From Ewingella americana (lineage in GTDB: Bacteria > Pseudomonadota > Gammaproteobacteria > Enterobacterales > Enterobacteriaceae), in contig NZ_RCZD01000003.1 in assembly GCF_006438725.1 (NCBI RefSeq), positions 1 to 64,000 on the forward strand: 64,000 nucleotides of DNA. The letters run 5' to 3'. The translations under genes were made by a program, and so were the position numbers. How positions within the stretch are numbered: position 1 is the first letter of the stretch; each line of letters begins with the position of its first letter. The notes beneath the pieces were generated by a model that was given only the letters and a program-made list of their open reading frames with translations, was not told the origin of the DNA and did no database searches. Shown here piece by piece: positions 18,201 through 26,802 of the stretch.

Positions 18201-18407
18201 TTACGAGCGGGACTGGGAAATGCACTGCTGTACCCATTGTTCTACTTCGCTTTTTAGCCAGCGGGAGCTGCGGCCCAGTTTGATGGGCTTAGGGAATTTA
18301 TCTTGCTGGATGAGTTTATAAAGCCATTTGTCGGTCATGCCGGTGTAGGTGGTAATCGCAGCCATGCTAATCATCGGATCATCGAACAGTTCAGTCGTGG
18401 TAGTCAT
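18201..18407 (-). CDS. alpA: AlpA family regulator / excisionase-like protein
   Basis: A 68-residue AlpA-type winged helix-turn-helix protein. The family's ITTYTGMTDKWLYKLIQQDKFPKPIKLGRSSRW block covers residues 18-50, followed by the EVEQWV helix. In CP4-57 AlpA activates the island integrase and so promotes excision. No integrase gene is present in this window, so this copy may be orphaned. GAGGA lies eight bases ahead of the ATG at 18407. Confidence 0.88.
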   Translation of the reverse strand: MTTTTELFDDPMISMAAITTYTGMTDKWLYKLIQQDKFPKPIKLGRSSRWLKSEVEQWVQQCISQSRS

Positions 18408-18728
18408 GATGTTTTTCCTCTTCGGTGGGCTGTAGTGAAGAGCATGCGGGAACGCAATGTGTAGTAACCGGCATCTCTACATATAATGTCCATCCGGGTA
18501 AAAATTTACATTTGATACACAGGCCTGCTGTAAAACCTGCTGGTGTTAACTTAGATGCTTAGCTAATCGCTGCTGGGGGAGTCAGAGAGGGTTATAAAAA
18601 TTAACAATGTGCATTCAAAGACATTCAAAATGAGAAGTTTGTCGTTTTTTTTGCCATTCTGGTGAGTTGAAATACCAAGCTGCGCCACCATGACATGCTC
18701 ACACAGTAAACGACATGGAAATCCAGCA

Positions 18729-19049
18729 ATGCATATTGATCTTCTCATTACCCGACTGAAGGCTGCCCTACCTAGCATTACTAATGAAGCGATGGCCCAG
18801 GAGTTCCTCAACAGCCTTTCTGAGTTCGACCAACTGGCGATTTTCTCAGCGTACAAAATCGGAAACGCCCATATCAGTTATCACCGTTTGATGCCTGAAT
18901 ATGAAAATGTAACCCGAAGCCTAGAGGGTTACATTCCTGTGGCGAACTTTGCCAAAATGCTCTACGAAAAGCGCCTTGTGATGAAAAACAGCATGGAAAC
19001 GTTTATCCGCTGCACTGATGGCTCAGGCTTCAACCGCGACAATTTCTAA
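18729..19049 (+). CDS. hypothetical island protein
   Basis: A 106-residue soluble protein starting MHIDLLITRLKAAL. It is predicted mainly helical and has no motif that I recognise. The ATG at 18729 is preferred over an in-frame start 39 bases upstream because it has a GGAA sequence eight bases ahead and gives a sensible N-terminus. A rho-independent terminator directly follows, which supports it as a real transcription unit. It is divergent from alpA. Confidence 0.5.
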   Translation: MHIDLLITRLKAALPSITNEAMAQEFLNSLSEFDQLAIFSAYKIGNAHISYHRLMPEYENVTRSLEGYIPVANFAKMLYEKRLVMKNSMETFIRCTDGSGFNRDNF

Positions 19050-19052
19050 ATC

Positions 19053-19078
19053 AAAAGCCGCCAATAGCGGCTTTACTA
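19053..19078 (+). terminator. terminator after the 18729 gene
   Basis: An AAAGCCGC/GCGGCTTT stem with a five-base loop starts four bases after the stop codon. It is A/T flanked on both sides and so could work in either direction. Confidence 0.65.
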
Positions 19079-19101
19079 TCTGTTCTCAGTCCTATCCCTT
19101 T

Positions 19102-19737
19102 TTAACGTCGTTGACTGCAGCCGAATGAACGTTCGACTCTGCTGTAGACTTTACTTCTTTCTTTGGCAAAGTATCTGAGTCGACACATTAGGCTGTTATG
19201 CACTTTCTCGAAGTCTGATGCGTTTATGTTTAGGTAATACAATGGGTTTTGAGGGAAATGGACGAGTGTGTGGTATTCAGATGCAGATTGCATTGCCAAG
19301 GCACTGCACCATGCTTCCTGGATCAGCGAGCCGAGGTTATCGCCTTCACGGGTAAAGTGTCCCAGGCTTGCAAACGTATCGTTATTGACGAACAGAACTG
19401 CATGGTAATGCGGTTTGCTATCTTGGCTTAGTTCTCGTACCCATGCGTAATGGAGACTTGATGAGTGAACTCGCAGGCCCTGCTTCTCTTTCCTTGTTTT
19501 GAGTGCCTGTATTTTTGCTTTAAGCGACTCAATGAAGCGAGACATCAGGCCCTGCTCAATATTAGGTAAACATTGCAGCGTATCGCCAATATCACGGTAT
19601 TCTGGCAGGCGTAGTATTAGAGTAACGGCCATGGTTCGGCGATGTCTTTCTAGTGCTAGATGCGTAACGTCCGTAAGTTTGGAGAGATAGGTTTGATTGT
19701 AAGGGGGGTGACTATCGTTGGTGGCGTTATAATTCAT
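19102..19737 (-). CDS. inovirus Gp2 / YagK-YfjJ family protein
   Basis: A 211-residue protein of the island family that I know as YagK/YfjJ or inovirus-type Gp2. Its LRVHSSSLHYAWVRELSQ and KPHYHAVLFVNND blocks contain the H-x-H arrangement of HUH-type replication proteins, and PLYYLNIN and LMCRLRYFAKERSK complete the domain. By family analogy it could bind or nick DNA in replication or mobilisation of the element, but this has not been shown for chromosomal copies. It lies on the opposite strand to the preceding gene. Confidence 0.75.
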   Translation of the reverse strand: MNYNATNDSHPPYNQTYLSKLTDVTHLALERHRRTMAVTLILRLPEYRDIGDTLQCLPNIEQGLMSRFIESLKAKIQALKTRKEKQGLRVHSSSLHYAWVRELSQDSKPHYHAVLFVNNDTFASLGHFTREGDNLGSLIQEAWCSALAMQSASEYHTLVHFPQNPLYYLNINASDFEKVHNSLMCRLRYFAKERSKVYSRVERSFGCSQRR

Positions 19738-20057
19738 GTGTGTTGCTCATTAAAATAGCTCATTTAAGATGAGTCAAGCATACCCAATAGCGGATGCTGC
19801 AGCAGTGTATGGGGAATACGCTTGATGTCTTTTTGTGGTGTGACGTTAATCTCTGAATGTATTTGCGTCACTCATTTCACACGATATTCGCAGGAAGTAA
19901 AAATCAACTCACACATATAGGGAAACCAAAGGCTCTCGTTACAATCCATCGCAGTGCTTTTGTATTTACATGGTTGGTGGCTAACTGAAAAAAGATGCTG
20001 AGTGTATTGCATTGAGTGTATATTACAAATCAGACAATTTAACGATTGAAAGTGCAT
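19738..20057. other. gap with no supported gene
   Basis: About 320 bases between a minus-strand and a plus-strand gene. It should hold divergent promoters. I saw no known motif, RNA gene or convincing coding sequence. Confidence 0.35.
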
Positions 20058-20285
20058 ATGAATTCTGATGATTTAAAGCGTTTTATTACATTTATTTACT
20101 CTGAAGTTATCAGTTTAACCATGGGTTCAGGGTCGCGTTATAATTACTTTAACAGTAATAACATATTGCTTTTACACAAGTATGATAGTCTTGACGTGCT
20201 TACTGAAAAGTTCATTGAGCCCGTTATCCATATCCATTATAAGGAATGCACCGCTAGCCTGACCACCAAGAAGGATTACTCATGA
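20058..20285 (+). CDS. small hypothetical protein, AT-rich
   Basis: A possible 75-residue protein starting MNSDDLKRFITFIYSEV at the ATG at 20058; a TTG four codons earlier is the alternative. Only a weak GAAAG purine stretch precedes it. No family was recognised. Base composition is much more AT-rich than the fep/ent region, as in the next gene, suggesting a shared foreign origin. The 20286-20667 gap that follows holds nothing I can identify. Confidence 0.3.
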   Translation: MNSDDLKRFITFIYSEVISLTMGSGSRYNYFNSNNILLLHKYDSLDVLTEKFIEPVIHIHYKECTASLTTKKDYS

Positions 20286-20667
20286 GAATGCGTTTCAGAA
20301 ATACTTGGCAGTAAGGTGATCTTGTATTGATGATATTCTACTGAACTCAATAAATAGGGCTATCATGTGAAATATTACGTACATTAGTCGATGCCACATA
20401 TAAAATTGAAGCAGGCCGATGAGCACTGTTTAATCATGAGCGGAGTTCTAGCAGATAACTACGCTATCGTTATTCCCTGGCCATATGAGGCATCATTTAT
20501 AGCAATAAAGTTATAGGCACTTCTATTAATACGGTACTGTAAGCAATGATGGGGTCGTGTTTTGGTGAGGGTAAGGGAATGTTCACGCCTTGACCATAAA
20601 TCACTTGATTTTCTGGCGGCCGGTGGGTACTTTGTACAACAACTTACATCTAATTTGTACGGTTTAT

Positions 20668-21657
20668 ATGAAAATAAAATTATATAAAAATGACTTTGAG
20701 TTTATTACAACAGACAAGTCAATGTCATCTAATTTAGTAAATATAAATAAATGTCTTGATAAAATATCAGTTTTGAAAACAAAATATAATCTTTATTTTT
20801 ATAATAAAGATATTCTTGAAATGCATGATGCCTTATCAGAAATCAAAACGGGATTATTGTTATTAGATGAGTTTTCCACCGATAAAAATCATGATGACTA
20901 CCTAAAAGAAATTACTCGCTTGCGGGGTATTTTATGGCCACTTATTGAGCAAAAAGAAAATATTTATAACTCCTTGTTATTACATTTTTTAAAATTAAAA
21001 GCAAAGCACAAAACCATCACGGCACTTAGATACTCTTTTTCATTAAAAGGAAATGATACGTTCATTACATCTTCAATAACACCCAGTTACATCACAAATA
21101 CGGCTTTGAGTCTTAGTGGAATACTAAAGAATTTTCTTAACCGCTCAAGAAACAGAGTGGTGCAAAATAAAATTTGTGGTTATTTTTGGATGTGGATGAG
21201 AATGCCTAATGGATTACCTTACTTACATGTTAACTTTTATGTAAAGGAGCGAGGGTTTAATGCCAGGCTTCCGAATGATATTATCCAGCTTTGGTTGGAA
21301 TGCTCACGTGCAAAGGGGGAAGGTATTTATTTTTCCATTAGCCATGATTTTGGCAATTCAGAAGTACATGCGGGTAAAACAATCTCAATTCAATCAAGGA
21401 GCCTTACGGGGCACAAAAACGGCCCTGCCGATATTATTGCCTGTGATTATAACTCCACAATAATGTCATCGATTCATAGTCAATATAAATTCGCAGCAGA
21501 TCCAAGTGATGCTACGCAATTTCAAAAATACCTCGATGTGGTTTCTCGAGAAAATTATGCACTTAATCTCATTCCATCAATTGCTCTTCCTGTGCAATCT
21601 GGAAAAACGGGTAAGTTGCAAAAAATACATAGCTACGGTCTTTCCCAACTTAAATAA
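20668..21657 (+). CDS. AT-rich island protein of unknown function, perhaps Gp2-like
   Basis: A 329-residue soluble protein starting MKIKLYKNDFEF at the ATG at 20668; a TTG 26 codons upstream is an alternative. The N-terminal half is rich in Lys, Leu and Asn and may be coiled-coil (residues about 20-120). The second half has NKICGYFWMWMRMPNGLPYLHVNFYVKERGF, whose layout recalls the HUH region of YagK/Gp2 proteins, but the first histidine is not obvious. The codon use is strikingly AT-rich compared with neighbours. A strong terminator follows. Function unknown; the Gp2 link is a guess from motif layout. Confidence 0.5.
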   Translation: MKIKLYKNDFEFITTDKSMSSNLVNINKCLDKISVLKTKYNLYFYNKDILEMHDALSEIKTGLLLLDEFSTDKNHDDYLKEITRLRGILWPLIEQKENIYNSLLLHFLKLKAKHKTITALRYSFSLKGNDTFITSSITPSYITNTALSLSGILKNFLNRSRNRVVQNKICGYFWMWMRMPNGLPYLHVNFYVKERGFNARLPNDIIQLWLECSRAKGEGIYFSISHDFGNSEVHAGKTISIQSRSLTGHKNGPADIIACDYNSTIMSSIHSQYKFAADPSDATQFQKYLDVVSRENYALNLIPSIALPVQSGKTGKLQKIHSYGLSQLK

Positions 21658-21691
21658 AAAAACTATAAACCTATATCACCTTCTCGAACCC

Positions 21692-21719
21692 AGCCACGGT
21701 AGATCACCGTGGCTTTTTT
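21692..21719 (+). terminator. rho-independent terminator
   Basis: A perfect nine-pair AGCCACGGT/ACCGTGGCT stem with a five-base loop, then a T run. It separates the AT-rich gene from the EcsC-like gene. Confidence 0.9.
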
Positions 21720-21738
21720 ATTCGTGACAAGGTGATTT

Positions 21739-22347
21739 ATGCATGATGATGACATTCCATTTAGTACCCTTTTCAGTTGGCTCGATAGCTTATACCTCCA
21801 GGCGATTAAAGGTGGGTTAGGCACTGATTCCGCAAAAGTACTGGCACACCACTATCTGACCGTGTTTACCGATACCCAACATGCTGCAGAAAACCTGGTC
21901 ATTTGGGAATCTAGCAAAGCCGCAACCAGTGGATTCATTACCGGTCTGGGTGGTGTGGTGGCCTTACCCGTGTCGCTGCCCGTCGGCCTGACAGGTCTGC
22001 TCTTTATTCAGTTCCGCATGATTGCTGCTATCGCCATCCTTGGTGGTCATTCACCGGATGATATCCGCACACGTCATCTTATTTATCTATGCCTTGGTGG
22101 CAGCGTAGCAAAAGAGTTGCTGCATAACGCTGGTCTTCATCTTTTGAGACAGCTTTCGTCGGCAGCGCTGGAGACTGTGACTGAAAAGGCGGTCACGACA
22201 TTGATGACGCGGATCACAACTGGCGTTGCTGCTGGCTCCGTTGCCCGTCTGCTTCCTTTGGTCGCGGGCATAATGAGTGGTGGCATGGACTGGGTGCTGG
22301 TTCGTTCATCAGGTGCACTAGCTTGCGAAGTTTTCCTCTCTGAATAA
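21739..22347 (+). CDS. EcsC-like protein
   Basis: A 202-residue protein resembling the EcsC family found in many islands. Glycine- and hydrophobic-rich central helices (TGFITGLGGVVALPVSLPVGLTGLLFIQFRMIA, residues about 71-105) suggest membrane association. The ILGGHSPDDIRTRHLIYLCLGG block and C-terminal RLLPLVAGIMSGGMDWVLVR follow the family pattern. The family's function is unknown. It is the first gene of a same-strand series running through DUF932, YaaW-like, WYL regulator and secreted protein genes, probably one transcription unit. Confidence 0.65.
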   Translation: MHDDDIPFSTLFSWLDSLYLQAIKGGLGTDSAKVLAHHYLTVFTDTQHAAENLVIWESSKAATSGFITGLGGVVALPVSLPVGLTGLLFIQFRMIAAIAILGGHSPDDIRTRHLIYLCLGGSVAKELLHNAGLHLLRQLSSAALETVTEKAVTTLMTRITTGVAAGSVARLLPLVAGIMSGGMDWVLVRSSGALACEVFLSE

Positions 22348-22382
22348 CACCCCATCCTCTAAAACTCATACAAGGATAAACC

Positions 22383-23204
22383 ATGACACGTCTCGCATCC
22401 CGCTTTGGGCGGGTGAATTCCGTTCGCCGTGACCGCCCGTTAACCCATGATGAACTGGCACAGTATGTGCCCAGCGTCTTCAGTGATAGCAAACATGAGT
22501 CCCGCAGCGAAAGGTATACCTGCATTCCGACCATATCCCTGCTGGAAAATCTGCAGTGTGAAGGTTTTCAGCCTTTTTATGCCTGCCAGACTCGTGTTCG
22601 TGACCCGGACAAACGCGAACATACCAAGCATCTACTCAGGCTCCGTCGGGAAGGCCAGATCACTGGTCAGCAGGTGCCGGAAATCATTTTGCTCAACAGC
22701 CATGACGGCTCGAGCAGTTACCAAATGCTGCCAGGGCTGTTTCGTGCAGTTTGCGCCAACGGACTGATTTGTGGAGATACCTTTGGTGAAGTGCGCGTGC
22801 CACATAAAGGTGACGTTGTTGGCCGGGTGATAGAGGGAGCGTATGAAGTTTTGAACGTGTTTCAACGCGTTGAAGAGCAACGCGAAGCCATGCAGTGCCT
22901 GAATCTGTCCGCACCGGCCCGTCAGGCCTTTGCTCATGCGGCTCTGAACTATCGCTACGGCGAAGAACACCATCCTGTCACCGAGTCTCAGCTCCTGACC
23001 GCCCGCCGCTGGGAAGACAGGCAGGATGACCTATGGACGACCTACCAGCGTGTACAGGAAAACCTGATAAAAGGTGGTTTGACAGGGATTTCCGCAAAAG
23101 GTAAGCGGGCACATACGCGAGCGGTAAAGGGTATCGATGGCGATATTAAGCTCAACCGTGCGTTATGGGTGATGGCCGAGCAGATGTTGCAACTCTCCTC
23201 ATAA
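22383..23204 (+). CDS. DUF932 (YafZ family) protein
   Basis: A 273-residue DUF932 protein like YafZ of CP4-type prophages. The family's start MTRLASRFGRVNSVRRDRPL is followed by RYTCIPTISLLENLQCEGFQPF, the LLNSHDGSSSYQMLPGLFRAVCANGLI core and a QRVQENLIKGG segment near the C-terminus. Proteins of this family occur with RadC-like, CbtA and DUF4942 genes in enterobacterial islands, as here. Related DUF932 proteins are found in phages and plasmids. Function unknown. AAGGA lies six bases before the start. Confidence 0.82.
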   Translation: MTRLASRFGRVNSVRRDRPLTHDELAQYVPSVFSDSKHESRSERYTCIPTISLLENLQCEGFQPFYACQTRVRDPDKREHTKHLLRLRREGQITGQQVPEIILLNSHDGSSSYQMLPGLFRAVCANGLICGDTFGEVRVPHKGDVVGRVIEGAYEVLNVFQRVEEQREAMQCLNLSAPARQAFAHAALNYRYGEEHHPVTESQLLTARRWEDRQDDLWTTYQRVQENLIKGGLTGISAKGKRAHTRAVKGIDGDIKLNRALWVMAEQMLQLSS

Positions 23205-23314
23205 CGCCTCCTTTTTGGCATTTTTTCAAAAAAATAAATCGACCGGCGGACATCACCTGTCCACCCGCTTCGTTACGTTACTCGGGCTAACTATCTGGCA
23301 ACATGGAGAACGTA

Positions 23315-24052
23315 ATGGCGATTTATCGCGCAGATCCTGATTTGTTTTTTCTCGCACAGTGTCATAACGATGACCTGGAACTTCTGGTTTCCTTGATGAC
23401 GCACGACCCGAAAGATGGCTCGCTGCGTTGGTCAGAAACCTTAACCGGTTCGGATGACTACAAGCGCTATTACCCCAACCACCAGCAGTACTGGCAGGGC
23501 ATTGTGGCGGAGGTACAGACCTTCGGTGCGAACAGCCTTGCCAGTGTACTGCGTCGGGGTAAAGGCGTGGCGTACCGCGAAGTCCTGTGCGATGCCTGCG
23601 ATAAAATGAAGGTGAACTACAGCAAAAATGCCAGCACGGAAAATATCGAACTCAATATGCTGCTAAAAGTTCTGGAGAAAAGCTTGTCTGATATGTCACC
23701 TGATGAACTGAAAGAGTTTGCCAGCGGCATGGAGATTGAACTCACTAATCCGACGCCTGAACTTATCCTGATGGCAATACAGACAGCCATCAGGGCATCA
23801 GGCTTTGCCGCTTACAAAATGACAGTCGTTATTGTAAGCACTGTAGCGAAAGCACTGCTGGGGCGAGGGTTGCAGTTTGGTACCTACGTGCTGCTAACCC
23901 GCTCTATTAGCGTGTTAGCGGGGCCGGTCGGATGGGCGTTGAGCTCACTCTGGCTAGCCACCGATTTAGCTGGACCTGCTTATCGGGTCACCATTCCCGC
24001 CTGTTTGCTTATCGCTTACATGCGGCAGAAGGCGCTTTATCTCCCGGCATGA
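23315..24052 (+). CDS. YaaW-like protein (UPF0174 type)
   Basis: A 245-residue protein similar to E. coli YaaW. It shares DPDLFFLAQCHNDDL near the N-terminus (YaaW: DSDLDFLQHC), the YWQGIVAEVQTFGANSLASVLRRGKGVAYREVLCDACDKM core and the C-terminal AYRVTIPACL. The C-terminal third is hydrophobic and glycine-rich, suggesting membrane interaction, as in the EcsC-like protein upstream. The ATG at 23315 is chosen over one at 23303 because GGAGA lies five bases ahead. Function unknown. Confidence 0.72.
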   Translation: MAIYRADPDLFFLAQCHNDDLELLVSLMTHDPKDGSLRWSETLTGSDDYKRYYPNHQQYWQGIVAEVQTFGANSLASVLRRGKGVAYREVLCDACDKMKVNYSKNASTENIELNMLLKVLEKSLSDMSPDELKEFASGMEIELTNPTPELILMAIQTAIRASGFAAYKMTVVIVSTVAKALLGRGLQFGTYVLLTRSISVLAGPVGWALSSLWLATDLAGPAYRVTIPACLLIAYMRQKALYLPA

Positions 24053-24084
24053 CGCCTCTATTGAGCAACCAAGGAACGATGCTT

Positions 24085-24774
24085 ATGTCTGAAGACAGCG
24101 TGTCCCACGACAGTTTGGCTGTCCGACTGACTCTGATTATCAGTCGGTTATTAATGGGAGAGTCGCTTTCCATTAGTGTTTTAGCAAAAGAGTTTAATGT
24201 CTCTACGCGCACACTGAGGAGGGATTTTAATCAGCGGTTAATCTATCTCGATATTGAACATCGGGAAGGTATTTACCGACTGGCGCAGTCTCTGCCTGGG
24301 CACCGAACGGACGGTGACATTATTCACTTTGCCAGAGTGACGCACATGGCGCAGTTTTTCCCTGGATTGGACAGCAAGCTATTGTCTATCTTGTTGAATA
24401 AAAATGAGGGGTCACCTTATGTAGTCTACCATGCACCGCCTAAAAATATGCCCACGCTCTTTGGCGGTTTTTATCGGATCACTCAAGCCATTATGGACAG
24501 TGTCATAATTAGTCTGAATGTACAGGGGGTTCAGTACCATCAGCTTGCGCCTTACCGACTTATTTATTACGAAGGATATTGGTATCTCGTTGGGGAATAT
24601 AACCTCACCATTCAGGTTTTCTTATTATTCCACATTACCGATGTCACATTAAGTAGAAAGCGTTTCGTTAAGAAACCTACAATCACGGAACTAACAATGG
24701 AAGTGGATTTTATTATGTCTCTTCCTCACTTTCAATTTGTACGCAACTTGCTTTTTAATTTAAATAAAAAATAA
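24085..24774 (+). CDS. WYL-domain transcriptional regulator
   Basis: A 229-residue regulator. An N-terminal DeoR-type winged helix (LTLIISRLLMGESLSISVLAKEFNVSTRTLRRDF, residues about 12-47) is followed by a WYL domain with APYRLIYYEGYWYLVGEYN near residue 155, which carries the signature Tyr/Trp residues. WYL domains are thought to sense nucleic acid or nucleotide ligands, and WYL regulators often control phage-defence and CRISPR loci. An ATG at 24079 is an alternative start. It is co-directional with YaaW-like, DUF932 and EcsC-like genes and probably regulates this island operon. Confidence 0.72.
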   Translation: MSEDSVSHDSLAVRLTLIISRLLMGESLSISVLAKEFNVSTRTLRRDFNQRLIYLDIEHREGIYRLAQSLPGHRTDGDIIHFARVTHMAQFFPGLDSKLLSILLNKNEGSPYVVYHAPPKNMPTLFGGFYRITQAIMDSVIISLNVQGVQYHQLAPYRLIYYEGYWYLVGEYNLTIQVFLLFHITDVTLSRKRFVKKPTITELTMEVDFIMSLPHFQFVRNLLFNLNKK

Positions 24775-24784
24775 GGAACCAAAT

Positions 24785-25231
24785 ATGAAGCGTTTAATTA
24801 TCGCTGCCGTTATATGTGCAACTTCAGCCTCAGCATTTGCTTTTGGTAGTCGCGATCACTGGACTACGTCATATGAGCAAGGTACAGATCAGTATGTTAT
24901 TACGGGTACCGGCAATTCCCGGCTCTATATCTCCTGCACCACTGAAGATAATATGTTTGTTCAATACACCGATGCAGCAGGCCGTCAGTTAAGTACCCTA
25001 GACCCAGGCGGTAAGTTGTACGGTGTCGTTGACAGAGACAACCTGATGACTATCAATGACTCAGCCTCTCCCCTCGGTGCTGCACAACTCAAACTCTTCT
25101 GGAAACGCCTGAGAGAAGGTCAACAGGTCACCATCAGTTCTGCGGGTATGCTGACAGGGAAATTTACTCTGAAGGATGCAGATAAGGTCTTGCCTGAGAT
25201 AGCTAAGTCTAATTGTCATACAGGACTTTAA
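24785..25231 (+). CDS. secreted or periplasmic hypothetical protein
   Basis: A 148-residue protein with a clear Sec signal peptide (MKRLIIAAVICATSASAFA, cleavage after residue 19). The mature part is beta-rich, with two cysteines (ISCTTED and SNCHTG) that could form a disulfide. I know similar small secreted proteins in enterobacterial islands but no function. It lies ten bases after the WYL regulator, so it is probably in the same operon, and a hairpin follows at 25242. It may be an extracytoplasmic partner of the membrane-like EcsC/YaaW proteins; this is inference. Confidence 0.6.
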   Translation: MKRLIIAAVICATSASAFAFGSRDHWTTSYEQGTDQYVITGTGNSRLYISCTTEDNMFVQYTDAAGRQLSTLDPGGKLYGVVDRDNLMTINDSASPLGAAQLKLFWKRLREGQQVTISSAGMLTGKFTLKDADKVLPEIAKSNCHTGL

Positions 25232-25241
25232 TTAAGGGTAT

Positions 25242-25270
25242 AAAGCAGATTGAATATCTGCTTTGTTGAA
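25242..25270 (+). terminator. hairpin after the secreted protein gene
   Basis: A nine-pair AAAGCAGAT/ATCTGCTTT stem with a five-base loop just downstream of the stop. The following T run is short. Confidence 0.55.
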
Positions 25271-25411
25271 TCATTGAAAACCCTAAAGGGAATATTAATA
25301 CTTCGTATTAATAGCCATCATAAAACCTCCCTTCCTAAAGGTTTCCCTCCTTACGGATTGTTTACCATAGTATATGTCTCACCGAAGTAAATAAATACCG
25401 CATAACAACAT

Positions 25412-25443
25412 GACTGACGCCCCTGCATGTAGGGGCGTCAGTC
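25412..25443. repeat. 13-bp perfect inverted repeat upstream of the radC-like gene
   Basis: A GACTGACGCCCCT/AGGGGCGTCAGTC stem with a six-base loop. It is followed some bases later by a T run, so it could be a terminator for the upstream operon. A second, weaker GCCGC/GCGGC hairpin lies at about 25480-25506. Nothing else was seen in the 25271-25525 gap. Confidence 0.55.
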
Positions 25444-25525
25444 TTATGCCGTTTTTTAAAAACCCTTTTATCCCAACAAGCCGCCATCTCACGGGATAGC
25501 GGCTTTTCATTTATTGGAGTTAGCC

Positions 25526-25975
25526 ATGCAATATCAAACCCACCAGCGCGTGATCCAGATGGCGCTGACCCTGCTTGAAAAACAGATGAAGCAGAAGCCC
25601 CTTGGTTTCAATTCAAGCGCGGAGACGTTGCAGTATCTGCGTTTGCAACTGGAGCAGCTCGAACGTGAGGTATTTATGGTGCTGTATCTGGATAACCAGC
25701 ACCGGCTTATCACCAGTGAAATCAGCTCACAGGGCACCATCAATGCCACTTCGGTTTATCCGCGAGAAATTATTAAGGCCGCACTTTCTCATAATGCGGC
25801 TGCAGTGATACTGGCACACAACCATCCGTCTGGCATGGCTGAACCCAGTAATGCGGACCGGGCGGTGACAGAGCGCTTGATCGCAGCACTATCTCTGGTG
25901 GATATCAGGGTGCTGGATCATGTCGTCATCGGACACGGTGAATCCATATCTTTCGCCGAACGTGGCTGGCTATAA
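25526..25975 (+). CDS. RadC-like JAB/MPN domain protein (YeeS/YkfG type)
   Basis: A 149-residue protein consisting mainly of a JAB/MPN domain. The JAMM metal motif is visible as [14 protein letters not shown] near residues 95-108, preceded by the conserved [13 protein letters not shown] and [22 protein letters not shown] blocks. The helix-hairpin-helix half of full-length RadC is absent, as is normal for the island copies YeeS, YkfG and YfjY. The catalytic role is unknown despite the RadC name. GGAG lies six bases before the ATG at 25526. In E. coli islands the next genes are yeeT, cbeA and cbtA; here cbtA follows directly. Confidence 0.85.
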   Translation: MQYQTHQRVIQMALTLLEKQMKQKPLGFNSSAETLQYLRLQLEQLEREVFMVLYLDNQHRLITSEISSQGTINATSVYPREIIKAALSHNAAAVILAHNHPSGMAEPSNADRAVTERLIAALSLVDIRVLDHVVIGHGESISFAERGWL

Positions 25976-25987
25976 GGAAAGGAAAAG

Positions 25988-26296
25988 ATGAATTCAGAAC
26001 TTAACCCAGTGCCACCGGTAATAGCCTGGCAAACCTTGCTGACTTATCTGTTCCAGCAACATTATGGCCTGACGTTAAACGATACCCCGTTTTGTGAAAG
26101 TCGGGTCATCCAGGAGCATATCGATGCGGGGATATCGCTTGCGGATGCGGTGAATTTTCAGGTTGAGCGCTATGCGTTGATACGAACAGACCGCAGCGGT
26201 TTCTCATGGGAACAACCCTATCTGAACAGTGTTGATATTCTGCGTGCCCGACGAGCTACTGGCATATTTCTTCAAGCGAAGGAGGAAAGATCATGA
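25988..26296 (+). CDS. cbtA: CbtA/YkfI/YpjF-family toxin
   Basis: A 102-residue toxin of the CbtA (YeeV) family. Key blocks are [41 protein letters not shown] and the C-terminal [14 protein letters not shown]. coli CbtA binds MreB and FtsZ and blocks cell elongation and division. It is normally paired with the CbeA antitoxin encoded just upstream. No cbeA-like gene is present here: only 12 bases separate the radC-like stop from the cbtA start. The stop overlaps the start of an unknown gene by four bases (ATGA). The protein is complete. Confidence 0.9.
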   Translation: MNSELNPVPPVIAWQTLLTYLFQQHYGLTLNDTPFCESRVIQEHIDAGISLADAVNFQVERYALIRTDRSGFSWEQPYLNSVDILRARRATGIFLQAKEERS

Positions 26297-26802
26297 TCGA
26301 CAATATTGTTGCCAGCTCTGGCGTTTATCATATCCAACAACTGCAGGAAGCCGAACCGGAGGTGTGGCTCGATTTATGTCGTGCTGCGACACAAGCTCAG
26401 CGGCAGATACGGATGGAGTCGCAGACTACCGGGCATTCTTGTCTGACTATCTGTGAACATTCAGGTAATACGCCGCTGCGTTTCGACGACAGTTTGATTG
26501 GACTGGGCGTCATTTCCTTCAACGGATGTCGCGCCCGTCAGCAGGCTGGGGATGCCTTTATTCTGACCCGTGGTATGCGGCAGATAACGGAGTATTGCTG
26601 TAATACCGATAACCAACCTTACAGCTTCCTGGTCAGGGTGATGCTGCTGCTGGCTAACCACTATTGTCCCGGTACGTGGCAGTTCATCACGGATATCCTG
26701 GAGTCTGACTGGATACACAGTGCTGGCTGGATCACTCAATATCTGAACATTACCCTCTCGCCGCTTAATCCCCCTTCCCAGATATACCCCTTCAGTGAGT
26801 AA
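26293..26802 (+). CDS. unknown protein overlapping cbtA
   Basis: A 169-residue soluble protein with no recognised domain. It contains several cysteines ([34 protein letters not shown]) that could bind metal, though no clear ribbon spacing is seen. Its ATG overlaps the cbtA stop by four bases and a GGAGG ribosome site lies at the end of cbtA, so it is translationally coupled to the toxin. That position and the missing cbeA make it a candidate neutraliser or partner of the toxin; this is inference. It does not resemble CbeA. Confidence 0.6.
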   Translation: MIDNIVASSGVYHIQQLQEAEPEVWLDLCRAATQAQRQIRMESQTTGHSCLTICEHSGNTPLRFDDSLIGLGVISFNGCRARQQAGDAFILTRGMRQITEYCCNTDNQPYSFLVRVMLLLANHYCPGTWQFITDILESDWIHSAGWITQYLNITLSPLNPPSQIYPFSE

